From: Candidatus Bipolaricaulota bacterium | Lineage (GTDB): Bacteria > Bipolaricaulota > Bipolaricaulia > RBG-16-55-9 | NCBI GenBank assembly: GCA_027021605.1 | Contig: JALUUA010000120.1 | Location: forward strand, 1-11,959 | Direction: 5' to 3' | DNA length: 11,959 bases | Shown: positions 5,074 to 11,959 of the stretch, piece after piece | Layout of the letters: each line of letters starts with the position of its first letter | Numbering within the stretch: position 1 is the first letter of the stretch | Position numbers and translations under genes: made by a program | The notes under the pieces: generated by a model | Databases searched by the model: none | Seen by the model: the letters and a program-made list of their open reading frames with translations, nothing else | Told to the model about the DNA's origin: nothing

Positions 5074-6813
5074 ATGGCAACGAGAGCTTTGGAGTGGGGT
5101 CGGGCGCAGTTTCGCACCTGCTCGGCGACGGGGCTGCAAGTGGACCTGGCCGCGGAGCGGTTGATCAAGGCCAACGCCGTGGCCGCCGTGCTTTTCTTGA
5201 CGCTGGGGGGGATTCTAGCGCTGCTCATCGCCCTTACCCGCTGGCAGGTCATCCACCTGCTGCCTGCCGACCTCTTCTATCGCTTTGTTACGGCTCACGG
5301 GTTCAACATGCTCGTGGCCTGGATCGTCTTCTTCGAGGTGGCCGGGCTCTACCTGGGGGGGGTCGTCCTGCTGAACGCCCGCCAGGTGGCCCCCCGCCTC
5401 GGGTGGCTGGCCTGGCTGCTCATGGTCTTCGGCGCCGTGCTCGTCAACGTCATCGTCTTTCTGGGCAAGGCGGACGTGATGTTTACGGCCTACGTCCCCC
5501 TCAAGGCCGACCCGCTCTTTTACGTGGGGTACATCCTGTTCGCCGTCGGGGCGCTCATCGCCGTGGGGATCTTCTTCGCCTCGCTGGTCGTCGCCAAGCT
5601 GGAGGGCCGCTACGAGGGCTCCGTCCCCCTGGTGACCTTCGGCTTGGCCACCGCGGCGACCATCGCCGTCTACACGCTGCTCTCCGGGGCCATCACCTTC
5701 GTGCCCGCCTTCTTCTGGTCGCTGGGGCTGCTCGAGAACTACGATCCCGGGTTCTACCGCAACGTCTTTTGGGGGTTCGGCCACCCGGCGCAGCAGATCA
5801 ACCTGGCCGCCATGGTCTCGATCTGGTACGCGCTGGCGGCCTTCACCACGGGCGCCCAGGTGCTGAACGAGAAGGTCTCCCGCTTCGCGTTCATCCTGTA
5901 CATCCTGTTCATCAACCTGGGGGCGGCCCACCACCTGCTCACCGACCCGGGCTACGGGTTCACCTGGAAGGTGACGAACACCTCGTATGCGATGTACCTG
6001 GCCGTGCTGGCGAGCATGATCCACGCCTTCACCATCCCGGCCTCGGTGGAGGTGTCGTTGCGCCGGCGCGGGTTTACCCGGGGGCTTTTCGGCTGGCTGC
6101 GGAGCGCGCCCTGGCGCGAGCCCGGCTTTGCGGCCTTGGCGATCTCGATGCTCCTCTTCGGCTGGATCGGCGGGGTGACGGGCGTCGTCATCGGCACCGA
6201 GCAGCTCAACATGCTCGCCCACAACACCCTGCGGGTCCCGGGCCACTTCCACGCCACGGTCGTGGGCGGGACCACCCTGGCGTTCATGGGCTTTACGTAC
6301 TACGTGATCCCCTTGATCTTCCGAAGGGAGCTCAAGCTCAAGAGGTGGGCCAGCCTCCAGCCGTACGTGTTCGGGCTGGGGATGCTGCTGGTCAGCGTAG
6401 GCATGATCGCCGCGGGGCTCCAGGGCGTCGCCCGGCGCCACTGGGACATCACCTTCGCCAACGCCCCCTTCCCGGCGCCGATCCCCGGGACGGTGGATCT
6501 GGCGCTGGCCGTCTTGGGAATCGGGGCACTCATCTCCGTGGTGGGAGGGGCGATGTACATCGCCGTGGTGCTCGCCTCGGTGCTCACGGGCAAGCGGGTG
6601 GAGCCGAAGAGCGTGACCCTGGTGCAGGCCCCGCCGGAGGTCGCGGGGAGCCCGGGCACCGAGAACCCGGGCGCGCCCGCTGTCGGGGCCGGGGCAGAGG
6701 AGCACCCCGAGCCGCGGGGCACCTTCGTGATCGTGCTCGTCTTCCTGATGTTCTTCGCGGCCTACTACCTGGCGAACTGGTGGCTGCTGGGGCGGGCGTG
6801 GTTCATCCGCTGA
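5074..6813 (+). CDS. B-family heme-copper subunit I with Tyr-to-Gln active site (candidate NO reductase)
   Basis: 579 residues with about 13 predicted membrane helices, the B-family (ba3) count. All metal ligands are present: low-spin heme His75 (TAHGFN) and His393; high-spin heme His391 (PGHFHA); CuB His237 and the pair His286-His287 (HHLLTDPG). The key oddity is HPAQQ at 237-241: Gln241 sits where oxygen reductases have the Tyr covalently linked to the CuB His (HPEVY; HPIVY in Thermus ba3). Known non-canonical NO reductases within this superfamily (eNOR, sNOR, gNOR, nNOR) lack this Tyr, so NO reduction is the leading hypothesis. Residues about 508-549 form a Pro/Ala/Gly/Glu-rich linker before the last helix (551-572). 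The ATG follows AAGGGGGAG by 8 bases. Automatic annotation would probably call it ba3- or cbb3-type oxidase. Family certain, substrate inferred. Confidence 0.93.
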   Translation: MATRALEWGRAQFRTCSATGLQVDLAAERLIKANAVAAVLFLTLGGILALLIALTRWQVIHLLPADLFYRFVTAHGFNMLVAWIVFFEVAGLYLGGVVLLNARQVAPRLGWLAWLLMVFGAVLVNVIVFLGKADVMFTAYVPLKADPLFYVGYILFAVGALIAVGIFFASLVVAKLEGRYEGSVPLVTFGLATAATIAVYTLLSGAITFVPAFFWSLGLLENYDPGFYRNVFWGFGHPAQQINLAAMVSIWYALAAFTTGAQVLNEKVSRFAFILYILFINLGAAHHLLTDPGYGFTWKVTNTSYAMYLAVLASMIHAFTIPASVEVSLRRRGFTRGLFGWLRSAPWREPGFAALAISMLLFGWIGGVTGVVIGTEQLNMLAHNTLRVPGHFHATVVGGTTLAFMGFTYYVIPLIFRRELKLKRWASLQPYVFGLGMLLVSVGMIAAGLQGVARRHWDITFANAPFPAPIPGTVDLALAVLGIGALISVVGGAMYIAVVLASVLTGKRVEPKSVTLVQAPPEVAGSPGTENPGAPAVGAGAEEHPEPRGTFVIVLVFLMFFAAYYLANWWLLGRAWFIR

Positions 6814-6839
6814 CGCTTCCCGAACATGAATGAGCGGCC

Positions 6840-7553
6840 ATGGAGCCGGCAGGGGTGGGCGCGGCGCTGCTTTTGGGCCTCTTGGGGAGCGTAGGCCACT
6901 GCGTCGGGATGTGCGGCGGGGTGGTGGCGCTCCTCGATCGGGCCCGTCTCGCAACCCCATCTTGGGCCGTCCACGCCGGGCGGCTTACCACCTACAGCGC
7001 GCTGGGAGCCCTTGCAGGGGCGCTGGGGCAGGGGATCGCCGCCGCCCTGGGGCTTAGGGTCGCCCGGGGAGCGCTCTCGCTCCTCGCCGCCCTGGCGGCC
7101 GGGTATTTCGCCCTGGTGCTCTGGGGCGTCGTGCCCTCCCCCAACCGCGCGCTCCCCGGGGCGGCCGCGCTCTGGCGCCGCCTCTTCGGGCGCCTGCTCC
7201 TCCCCTCGACGGCCCCGCGGCCCGCGGCTCTTGCGGCCTACGGGGCCGGGCTGCTGTGGGGCCTTCTCCCCTGCGGGTTCGTGGGGATGGCCCTCCCCCT
7301 CGCTCTGGCAACGGGCTCCGCCGGGGGAGGGGCGCTCACGATGGCCGCCTTCGGGCTCGGGACCCTCCCGGCCCTCCTCGCTATGCGCGCGATCCTGCAG
7401 CGGGGGTTCCCGCGCGCAAGCGCCCGCTGGGCCCTCTATCGACGCGGGGCGGCCGTGGTGGTGCTCCTCCTCGGGGTGCAGCTTGCGCTGCGGGGGCTGA
7501 GCGCCTGGGGGCTCGTCGAGCCCCTTCGGCTGGGGGGGCTGCGCCTATGGTGA
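6840..7553 (+). CDS. SafE/DsbD_2-type membrane protein, probable metal/oxidase assembly factor
   Basis: 237 residues, about six membrane helices. The diagnostic motif GHCVGMCGG (19-27, with His20, Cys21 and Cys25) in the first helix and GLLPCGF (141-147, Cys145) in a later helix identify the family annotated as sulfite exporter TauE/SafE or cytochrome c biogenesis/DsbD_2. Members recur beside CcoI-type copper ATPases in cbb3 oxidase maturation loci, so a copper- or thiol-handling role in assembling the CuB/CuA enzyme upstream is more likely than sulfite export. The conserved Cys/His/Met cluster would suit metal binding. It starts 26 bases after subunit I with only a weak ribosome site. Its last 7 bases overlap the ATPase start (ATGGTGA), indicating translational coupling. 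Topology and family confident, role inferred from neighbours. Confidence 0.87.
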   Translation: MEPAGVGAALLLGLLGSVGHCVGMCGGVVALLDRARLATPSWAVHAGRLTTYSALGALAGALGQGIAAALGLRVARGALSLLAALAAGYFALVLWGVVPSPNRALPGAAALWRRLFGRLLLPSTAPRPAALAAYGAGLLWGLLPCGFVGMALPLALATGSAGGGALTMAAFGLGTLPALLAMRAILQRGFPRASARWALYRRGAAVVVLLLGVQLALRGLSAWGLVEPLRLGGLRLW

Positions 7554-9988
7554 GCCCTGCGGGCACGCAAACGCGCGCGGGGACCCCGGCGTGCGCCCTC
7601 TGCGGCCTTCCCGCCCCGACGCCCCTCTGGGACCGCGAGGACGGGGAAAAACGGGCCTACTGCTGTCACGCGTGTCTCGAGGTGGCCCGCCTGCTGCACG
7701 AGACCCCGCCTAAGAGGGCCGATTCCCGATCTGCCTCCCCGAGCGATGAGAAACCCGAGAGGCTCGTCGAGTGCACGCTCTCTCTCGGGGGGCTGTGGTG
7801 CAGCTCGTGCGCCTGGCTGATCGAGCTGGCCCTAAAGCGCCTCCCCGGGGTTTATGAGGCGACCGTAAGCTTCCTGCGGCGGGAGGCCCGCATTGCCTAC
7901 GACCCGAAGGAGCTGGACGAATCCCGGGTCCTGCGGGCCGTCCGGCGGCTGGGGTATCGGGCCTCCTCTCAAAGCGAAAAAAAGCCGCTGTCGGACGAGG
8001 AGGAGGCGCTCTGGACCCGCCTGCTCCTGGGGGGCGTGCTCGCGATGCACGTCATGCTCATCAGCCTGTTCTTGTACGTCCGGGAGGGGCTCGGCATCCG
8101 CACCGGAGCCGACCTCGAGGGCTTCTTCCGCTGGATCTTGCTGTTGGGGAGCGCCCCTTTGATGGCGGTGTGGGGCCTGCCCGTGGCCCGGGCGGGGGTT
8201 CTGGCGCTCCTGAGGCGCCGCCCCAACCTCCCCACCCTCATCGCCCTGGGGGCCTTCGCGGCCTTTGGGCTCTCCGTCCGGAATTTGTTGTTGGGGTATG
8301 AAGCCGTCTACTTCGACACCGCGGTGATGCTTTTGGGGGTCGTCACCCTGGGCCATTGGCTCGAGGTGCGCGCCCATCGGACAGGCAAAAAGCTCCTGGA
8401 GCGCCTGCGGGACCCCCTCCCCGCCGAGGCCCGCGTCCTCACGCCCGAGGGCGAGCGCCCGCTCCCCCTCTGGGCGCTGCAGCCGGGGATGCGGCTTCGG
8501 GTGCTCCCCGGGGAGGCGTTCCCCGCCGACGGCGTCGTCGCCCGGGGGCGGGGTGGGGTGGACGAATCGCCCCTCACCGGCGAGCCCCTCCCCCGCATCA
8601 AGGAGCCCGGCGACCCCGTGCGGGCGGGGACCCGCAGCCTGGACGGAACGTTCGAGATCGTGGCCTCCGCGGTGGGGGAGGCCACGGAGGCCGGGCGCCT
8701 CGCCCAAACCCTCCAGAGGGCCCTCTGGGAGCGGGCACCCGTGGAGCGCCTCGTGGATCGCCTGGCGGCCGGGCTCGTCCCCCTGGCCCTCGCGGTGGCC
8801 GGGGGGAGCTTTCTGTACGCTTGGAGCGCCGGGCTTGGGGGGGAGGCGGCCCTGCAGCGGGCGCTCGCGGTGCTGGTGATCGCGTGCCCCTGCGCGCTGG
8901 GCCTGGCCACCCCCTTGGCGCTGTGGGCCGCGCTGGGGCGGGCCGCCCAGGCGGGGTTGCTCTTAAAGAACACCCGCGTCGTCGAGGCCCTCGCCCGCGT
9001 CCGGGCCGTCGTCTTCGACAAGACCGGGACCCTCACGGAATCGCTCACCCTGCGGGCGGTGGCCGTCGCCGACCCGGGCTGCGAGAACGAGGCCCTCCGC
9101 TACGCGGCGGCGGCGGAGGCGGCCTACCCCCAGGCGAGGGAGCACCCCCTGGGGAAGGCGATCCTCGAGGCCGCCCGCGCCCGCGGGGTCGTCCCGCCGC
9201 CCGCGGAGGGCGCGCGGTGGGAGCCGGGCCGGGGCGTGGGAGCCCTCGTCGAGGGCCGTTGGGTCTGGGTGGGCAACCGTGCGCTCGTCGCCTCGAAGGG
9301 GCTTGCGGTTCCCGAATCCCTCCGGCGCGTGGAGGACGGGTGGCTTCGGGAGAAGCGGGCGCGCGCGGTGCTCTACGTGGGCTTCGAGGGCAGCGTACGG
9401 GCCCTTCTGGCCCTGGACGAGGCCCTCCGCCCGGAGGCGCCCGCCGCGATCGAACAGCTTAGGGGGAGCGTGGAGCGCGTGGAGGTGCTCACGGGCGACA
9501 CGGCCGAGGCCGCCGCGCGCTGGGCGAAAGCCCTGAGGGTGCCCGTGAAGGGGGAGCAGCTTCCCGAGGCCAAGGCGCGCTTCGTTCGCGCGCTCAGCGC
9601 TCCCGTGGCCGTGGTGGGGGACGGGACGAACGACGGCCCGGCCCTGGCCGTCGCAACCGTGGGCTTCGCCCTGAGTCGGGGCACGGAGGTGGCCCACACG
9701 GCCGCCGACGTCCTTCTTTTGCGGGAAGATCTCCGGCTGGTCCCCTGGGCGCTCCGGCTTGCTCGGGCGGCCCTGCGGAAGGTGAAGCAGAACCTGGGCT
9801 GGGCTCTGGTCTACAACGTCGTGGGGATGGGCCTGGCGGCCGCGGGGAACCTCTCGCCCGTCGTCGCCGCGGCGGCGATGGCCACCAGCAGCCTGCTCGT
9901 CACGACGAACGCCCTCCGGCTGCGGCGGTTCCCCCTCCCCCTCCCCCTCTCCGACCGGAGCCCGCAACCCCCGGGAGGGCGTCCATGA
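7547..9988 (+). CDS. ccoI: CcoI/FixI-type copper-transporting P1B ATPase
   Basis: 813 residues. The N-terminal Cys-rich metal-binding region (C16xxC19 and C39C40HxC43) is typical of CcoI/FixI. It is followed by an HMA domain with CxxC at Cys85/Cys88 (GLWCSSCAWLIE). About eight membrane helices surround the catalytic parts: TGE 344-346 (actuator), CPC 447-449 (transport site), DKTGT 491-495 (Asp491 phosphorylated), HP 533-534 and GDGTNDGPAL 691-700 (hinge; a GDGxNDxP variant). The CPC and HP motifs place it among Cu+ exporters. CcoI-type pumps are slow and supply copper to heme-copper enzymes in the membrane. That fits its place after the CuA/CuB enzyme and the SafE-like gene. The ATG at 7547 overlaps the previous stop; upstream codons in the same frame lie inside that gene and are not used. 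Confidence 0.96.
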   Translation: MVSPAGTQTRAGTPACALCGLPAPTPLWDREDGEKRAYCCHACLEVARLLHETPPKRADSRSASPSDEKPERLVECTLSLGGLWCSSCAWLIELALKRLPGVYEATVSFLRREARIAYDPKELDESRVLRAVRRLGYRASSQSEKKPLSDEEEALWTRLLLGGVLAMHVMLISLFLYVREGLGIRTGADLEGFFRWILLLGSAPLMAVWGLPVARAGVLALLRRRPNLPTLIALGAFAAFGLSVRNLLLGYEAVYFDTAVMLLGVVTLGHWLEVRAHRTGKKLLERLRDPLPAEARVLTPEGERPLPLWALQPGMRLRVLPGEAFPADGVVARGRGGVDESPLTGEPLPRIKEPGDPVRAGTRSLDGTFEIVASAVGEATEAGRLAQTLQRALWERAPVERLVDRLAAGLVPLALAVAGGSFLYAWSAGLGGEAALQRALAVLVIACPCALGLATPLALWAALGRAAQAGLLLKNTRVVEALARVRAVVFDKTGTLTESLTLRAVAVADPGCENEALRYAAAAEAAYPQAREHPLGKAILEAARARGVVPPPAEGARWEPGRGVGALVEGRWVWVGNRALVASKGLAVPESLRRVEDGWLREKRARAVLYVGFEGSVRALLALDEALRPEAPAAIEQLRGSVERVEVLTGDTAEAAARWAKALRVPVKGEQLPEAKARFVRALSAPVAVVGDGTNDGPALAVATVGFALSRGTEVAHTAADVLLLREDLRLVPWALRLARAALRKVKQNLGWALVYNVVGMGLAAAGNLSPVVAAAAMATSSLLVTTNALRLRRFPLPLPLSDRSPQPPGGRP

Positions 9989-11959
9989 CCATGACCAGGA
10001 AAAAACGGCCTCTCTACGCCGAGCGCCGCGGACTGCGGCGGCTCGAGGGGCTCTGGGAGCGGGGCGAGAGGCTCCTCGGCCTGGGGAGCGCGCTCAACCC
10101 GATGCACCACCTGGGCGCGCTGGCGCTCTTCTTCCTGGCCGTCCTGGCGATCACGGGGCTCTATCTCATCGTCTTCTACCGTCCCGGGATGGACCGCGCG
10201 TATGAGACCACGCTGCTCCTCAGCCAATCGCGGCTGGGGTCGCTCGTGCGCAGCGCCCACCGCTACGCCGCCGACGGGCTCCTGATCGTGATCCTCCTGC
10301 ACGCCCTCAAGCTCTTCCTGATGGATCGCTTTTGGGGGAGCCGCGCGCTGGCGTGGGTTTCGGGGTGGCTCTTGGTGCCCTTGATCGTGCTCATCGGCGC
10401 GATGGGCTACTGGCTCGTCTGGGACGGACGGGCCCAGTGGCTCACGGAGTGGGCCTTCGGGTGGCTGGGGGCTCCGACGGCGCTCGCGTTCCTGGGGGAG
10501 AACGCCCCCGGGCGGACCTTTGGGCTCTTCGTGATCGTGCTCTTCTTGCACGTCTTCCTGGCACTGCTCGTGGGGTTGGGGCTTTGGGTGCACGTCTCCC
10601 GCCTAAGCCGCCCGAGGCTCCGGGTGCCCCGGGCCGTAGCGCTGGGCTTCGGAGCGGCCCTCCTGGGGATGGCGCTCCTCCGCCCCGCGGACCTCGCCCC
10701 CCCGGCGGACTTCTCCCGGCTCGTCCCCAACGTGCCGGTGGACACCCTCTACTTGGCGTTCCTGCCCCTGGCGAGGCTGGGCCCGCCCCTGTGGGCGGGC
10801 CTCGCCCTGGGATTTCTGACGCTGCTGGTGCTCCCCAAGCTCCTCCCGGGGCGCCACCCCGGCCCCGCCGTGGTCATCGACGAGGAGAAGTGCACCGGCT
10901 GCGCCCTCTGCGCGGAGGCGTGCCCCTACGGGGCGATCCGGATGAAGCGCTCGCGCGACGGGCAGGTCTGGGCCGGGATCGACGAGAAGCTCTGCGTGGG
11001 GTGCGGCCTCTGCCTGGGGACGTGCTTCCAGGTGGGGATGGCCCTGCGCGGCCTCCCCGACCCCCTGGACGACCTCCACCGGGCCCTCTCCCGGAGGGCG
11101 GAGGCGGAGCGCCCCGTGGTGGTGTGCACCTGCCAGCGTCACGCGGCCCTCACCTTCGGGATGCGCCGCCTGGGGGTTGAAGAGCAGAAGGAGGGCGAGA
11201 GGGAGGACGAAGGCGTCCTCGTCTGGGCGCTCCCGTGCGTGGGGATGCTCAACCCGCTGTGGCTTAAGGGCGTCCGCGGGTGGGTTCGGGCCGTGCTCGT
11301 GTGGAGCTGTCCCGAGGACGACTGCGGGGCGCGCGAGGGGCCCTCTCAGTGCGAAGCGCGTCTTCGCCGCTGGCAGAACCCCCTGGGGGTGCCCGTGCGC
11401 TTTGTGAGCGCCTATCCCGGCGACCGCCGCGCGCTTCGACGTGCCCTTGCGGAGATCCCCTCCGCGGCCGAGGGCAAAGGCTCCGCCTCCCGGTTCGCGG
11501 GCGGGCGGGGGCGGGCGGTCCTCGCCTCCCTGCTGGTGGGGGCGCTTGTCCTGGGGGTGGGCGCGGCCGCCGAGCGCCCGGCGACCCCCTACCCGGACGA
11601 CGTAGGCGCCCTGCGCCTGCTGATCGTCCACCCCGGCGTGCGCAAGGCCCCTCCCCCCTCCGGCTCCGAGGGCTCGTGGGAGGAGAAGCTCCCCCCGGGC
11701 GTCTCGGCCGAGCAGCTGCTCGGCGGGGAGAAGCGGCCGCTGGCCGTGCGGGTGTGGCTCGACGGGGAACGCTTCCAAGAGCGGGTCTACCGGGCGGGCG
11801 GGCTGCGCCACGAGGGGCTGATCCGCGCCGTCGAGACGTGGGTCCTCCCCACGGGCTCCTACGCGCTCCGCGTCGAGATGAACCCCGACGGCGCGCGCTG
11901 GCGGGAGGTCTTCTCGGGGGAGGTTCGCTTGGAGCCGGGCCGCGTCCTCACCCTCCGCT
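9985..11959 (+). CDS. cytochrome b / 2x[4Fe-4S] / MvhD-like fusion redox membrane protein (partial, 3' end off window)
   Basis: One frame, open for 658 codons to the window edge with no stop. Residues about 38-205 are a diheme cytochrome b N-terminal domain: NP..LG..TG near 38-58, His92 and His106 in one helix and His189 and His203 in another, each pair 14 apart as in the bc1/b6 family. Two more helices follow (about 217-232 and 270-288). Cytoplasmic ferredoxin motifs are C303/306/309/313 and C337/340/343/347. Residues about 376-475 resemble the hydrogenase delta/MvhD domain: C381xC383, ALPC418VGM, SC442PEDDC447 and Cys456. A further helix (about 511-529) leads to an extracytoplasmic, probably beta-rich region (540 onward). 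The ATG overlaps the ATPase stop (ATGA), with GGGAGGG upstream; ATG at 9991 is an alternative start. A quinone/heme-b to Fe-S electron route is likely. Donor, acceptor and direction are unknown. Confidence 0.9.
   Translation, partial: MTMTRKKRPLYAERRGLRRLEGLWERGERLLGLGSALNPMHHLGALALFFLAVLAITGLYLIVFYRPGMDRAYETTLLLSQSRLGSLVRSAHRYAADGLLIVILLHALKLFLMDRFWGSRALAWVSGWLLVPLIVLIGAMGYWLVWDGRAQWLTEWAFGWLGAPTALAFLGENAPGRTFGLFVIVLFLHVFLALLVGLGLWVHVSRLSRPRLRVPRAVALGFGAALLGMALLRPADLAPPADFSRLVPNVPVDTLYLAFLPLARLGPPLWAGLALGFLTLLVLPKLLPGRHPGPAVVIDEEKCTGCALCAEACPYGAIRMKRSRDGQVWAGIDEKLCVGCGLCLGTCFQVGMALRGLPDPLDDLHRALSRRAEAERPVVVCTCQRHAALTFGMRRLGVEEQKEGEREDEGVLVWALPCVGMLNPLWLKGVRGWVRAVLVWSCPEDDCGAREGPSQCEARLRRWQNPLGVPVRFVSAYPGDRRALRRALAEIPSAAEGKGSASRFAGGRGRAVLASLLVGALVLGVGAAAERPATPYPDDVGALRLLIVHPGVRKAPPPSGSEGSWEEKLPPGVSAEQLLGGEKRPLAVRVWLDGERFQERVYRAGGLRHEGLIRAVETWVLPTGSYALRVEMNPDGARWREVFSGEVRLEPGRVLTLR

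Noticed and set aside
5074..6813. Plain ba3-type cytochrome c oxidase call
   Set aside because: The HPAQQ active-site motif lacks the cross-linked Tyr expected in an O2 reductase, so I kept the family but not the substrate assignment.
5215..6960. Long minus-strand open frame (581 codons) opposite subunit I
   Set aside because: Its translation is Arg/Gly/Pro/Asp/His-rich low complexity with no domain. It is a GC-bias shadow of the strongly supported plus-strand gene. The same applies to long minus frames at 1828-2889, 3201-4487, 7832-8707 and 8963-9967.
7256..7546. N-terminal extension of the P-type ATPase
   Set aside because: This part is the out-of-frame reading of the SafE-like gene. CcoI homology starts after 7547, where an ATG overlaps the previous stop.
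6840..7553. Sulfite exporter as a literal function
   Set aside because: The family label is TauE/SafE, but the HCxxxC motif and the coupling to a copper ATPase favour an assembly or metal role.
1..11959. tRNA, rRNA, insertion sequence or integrase
   Set aside because: I saw no transposase or integrase motifs, terminal inverted repeats with target duplications, or tRNA-like cloverleaf sequences. All space beyond 300 bases is coding.

Overview
The window is GC-rich DNA. Every gene I can support lies on the plus strand, packed tightly, with alternative GTG starts and ATG/TGA overlaps. Together with a CuA/heme-copper respiratory enzyme of the B (ba3) type and a Tat-exported protein, this points to a high-GC, respiring, possibly thermophilic bacterium. 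Such lineages include Deinococcota/Thermus, Chloroflexota and high-GC Bacillota like Thermaerobacter. Nothing here fixes the phylum.

Region 1 (1-2853). A small two-helix membrane protein (87-311) lies between two G-rich hexanucleotide repeat tracts. A complete bifunctional catalase-peroxidase, katG (454-2652), follows, with all catalytic residues present. After katG come a long imperfect hairpin, a GCAAC/GCAGC pentanucleotide repeat tract and a strong intrinsic terminator (2796-2849), which separates katG from what follows.

Region 2 (2854-11959) is a compact co-directional cluster that looks like one operon. In order it encodes: a 60-residue single-helix protein; a Tat-exported SsuA/TauA/THI5-like binding protein with an extra C-terminal domain and no ABC permease or ATPase beside it; a CuA subunit II; a 13-helix B-type heme-copper subunit I; a SafE/DsbD_2-type membrane protein; a CcoI/FixI-type copper P-ATPase; and a very large multidomain redox protein that runs off the end of the window. 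The last three genes are joined by start/stop overlaps (7 bases and 4 bases).

Two observations stand out. First, heme-copper subunit I keeps all six histidine ligands but has Gln241 where oxygen-reducing oxidases carry the His-crosslinked Tyr (HPAQQ instead of HPxxY). That makes it a candidate non-canonical nitric oxide reductase derived from B-family oxidases rather than an ordinary ba3 oxidase. Second, the last gene is one continuous frame fusing a diheme cytochrome b (His92/106/189/203), two 4Fe-4S ferredoxin motifs, an MvhD-like Cys-rich domain, another membrane helix and an extracytoplasmic domain. My working model is a respiratory module: a CuA/heme-copper NO (or O2) reductase with its own copper-maturation genes, plus a membrane electron-transfer protein linking a cytosolic Fe-S or thiol-type donor to the membrane. 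The cluster composition is seen in the sequence. The NO reductase activity and the direction of electron flow are inferred.
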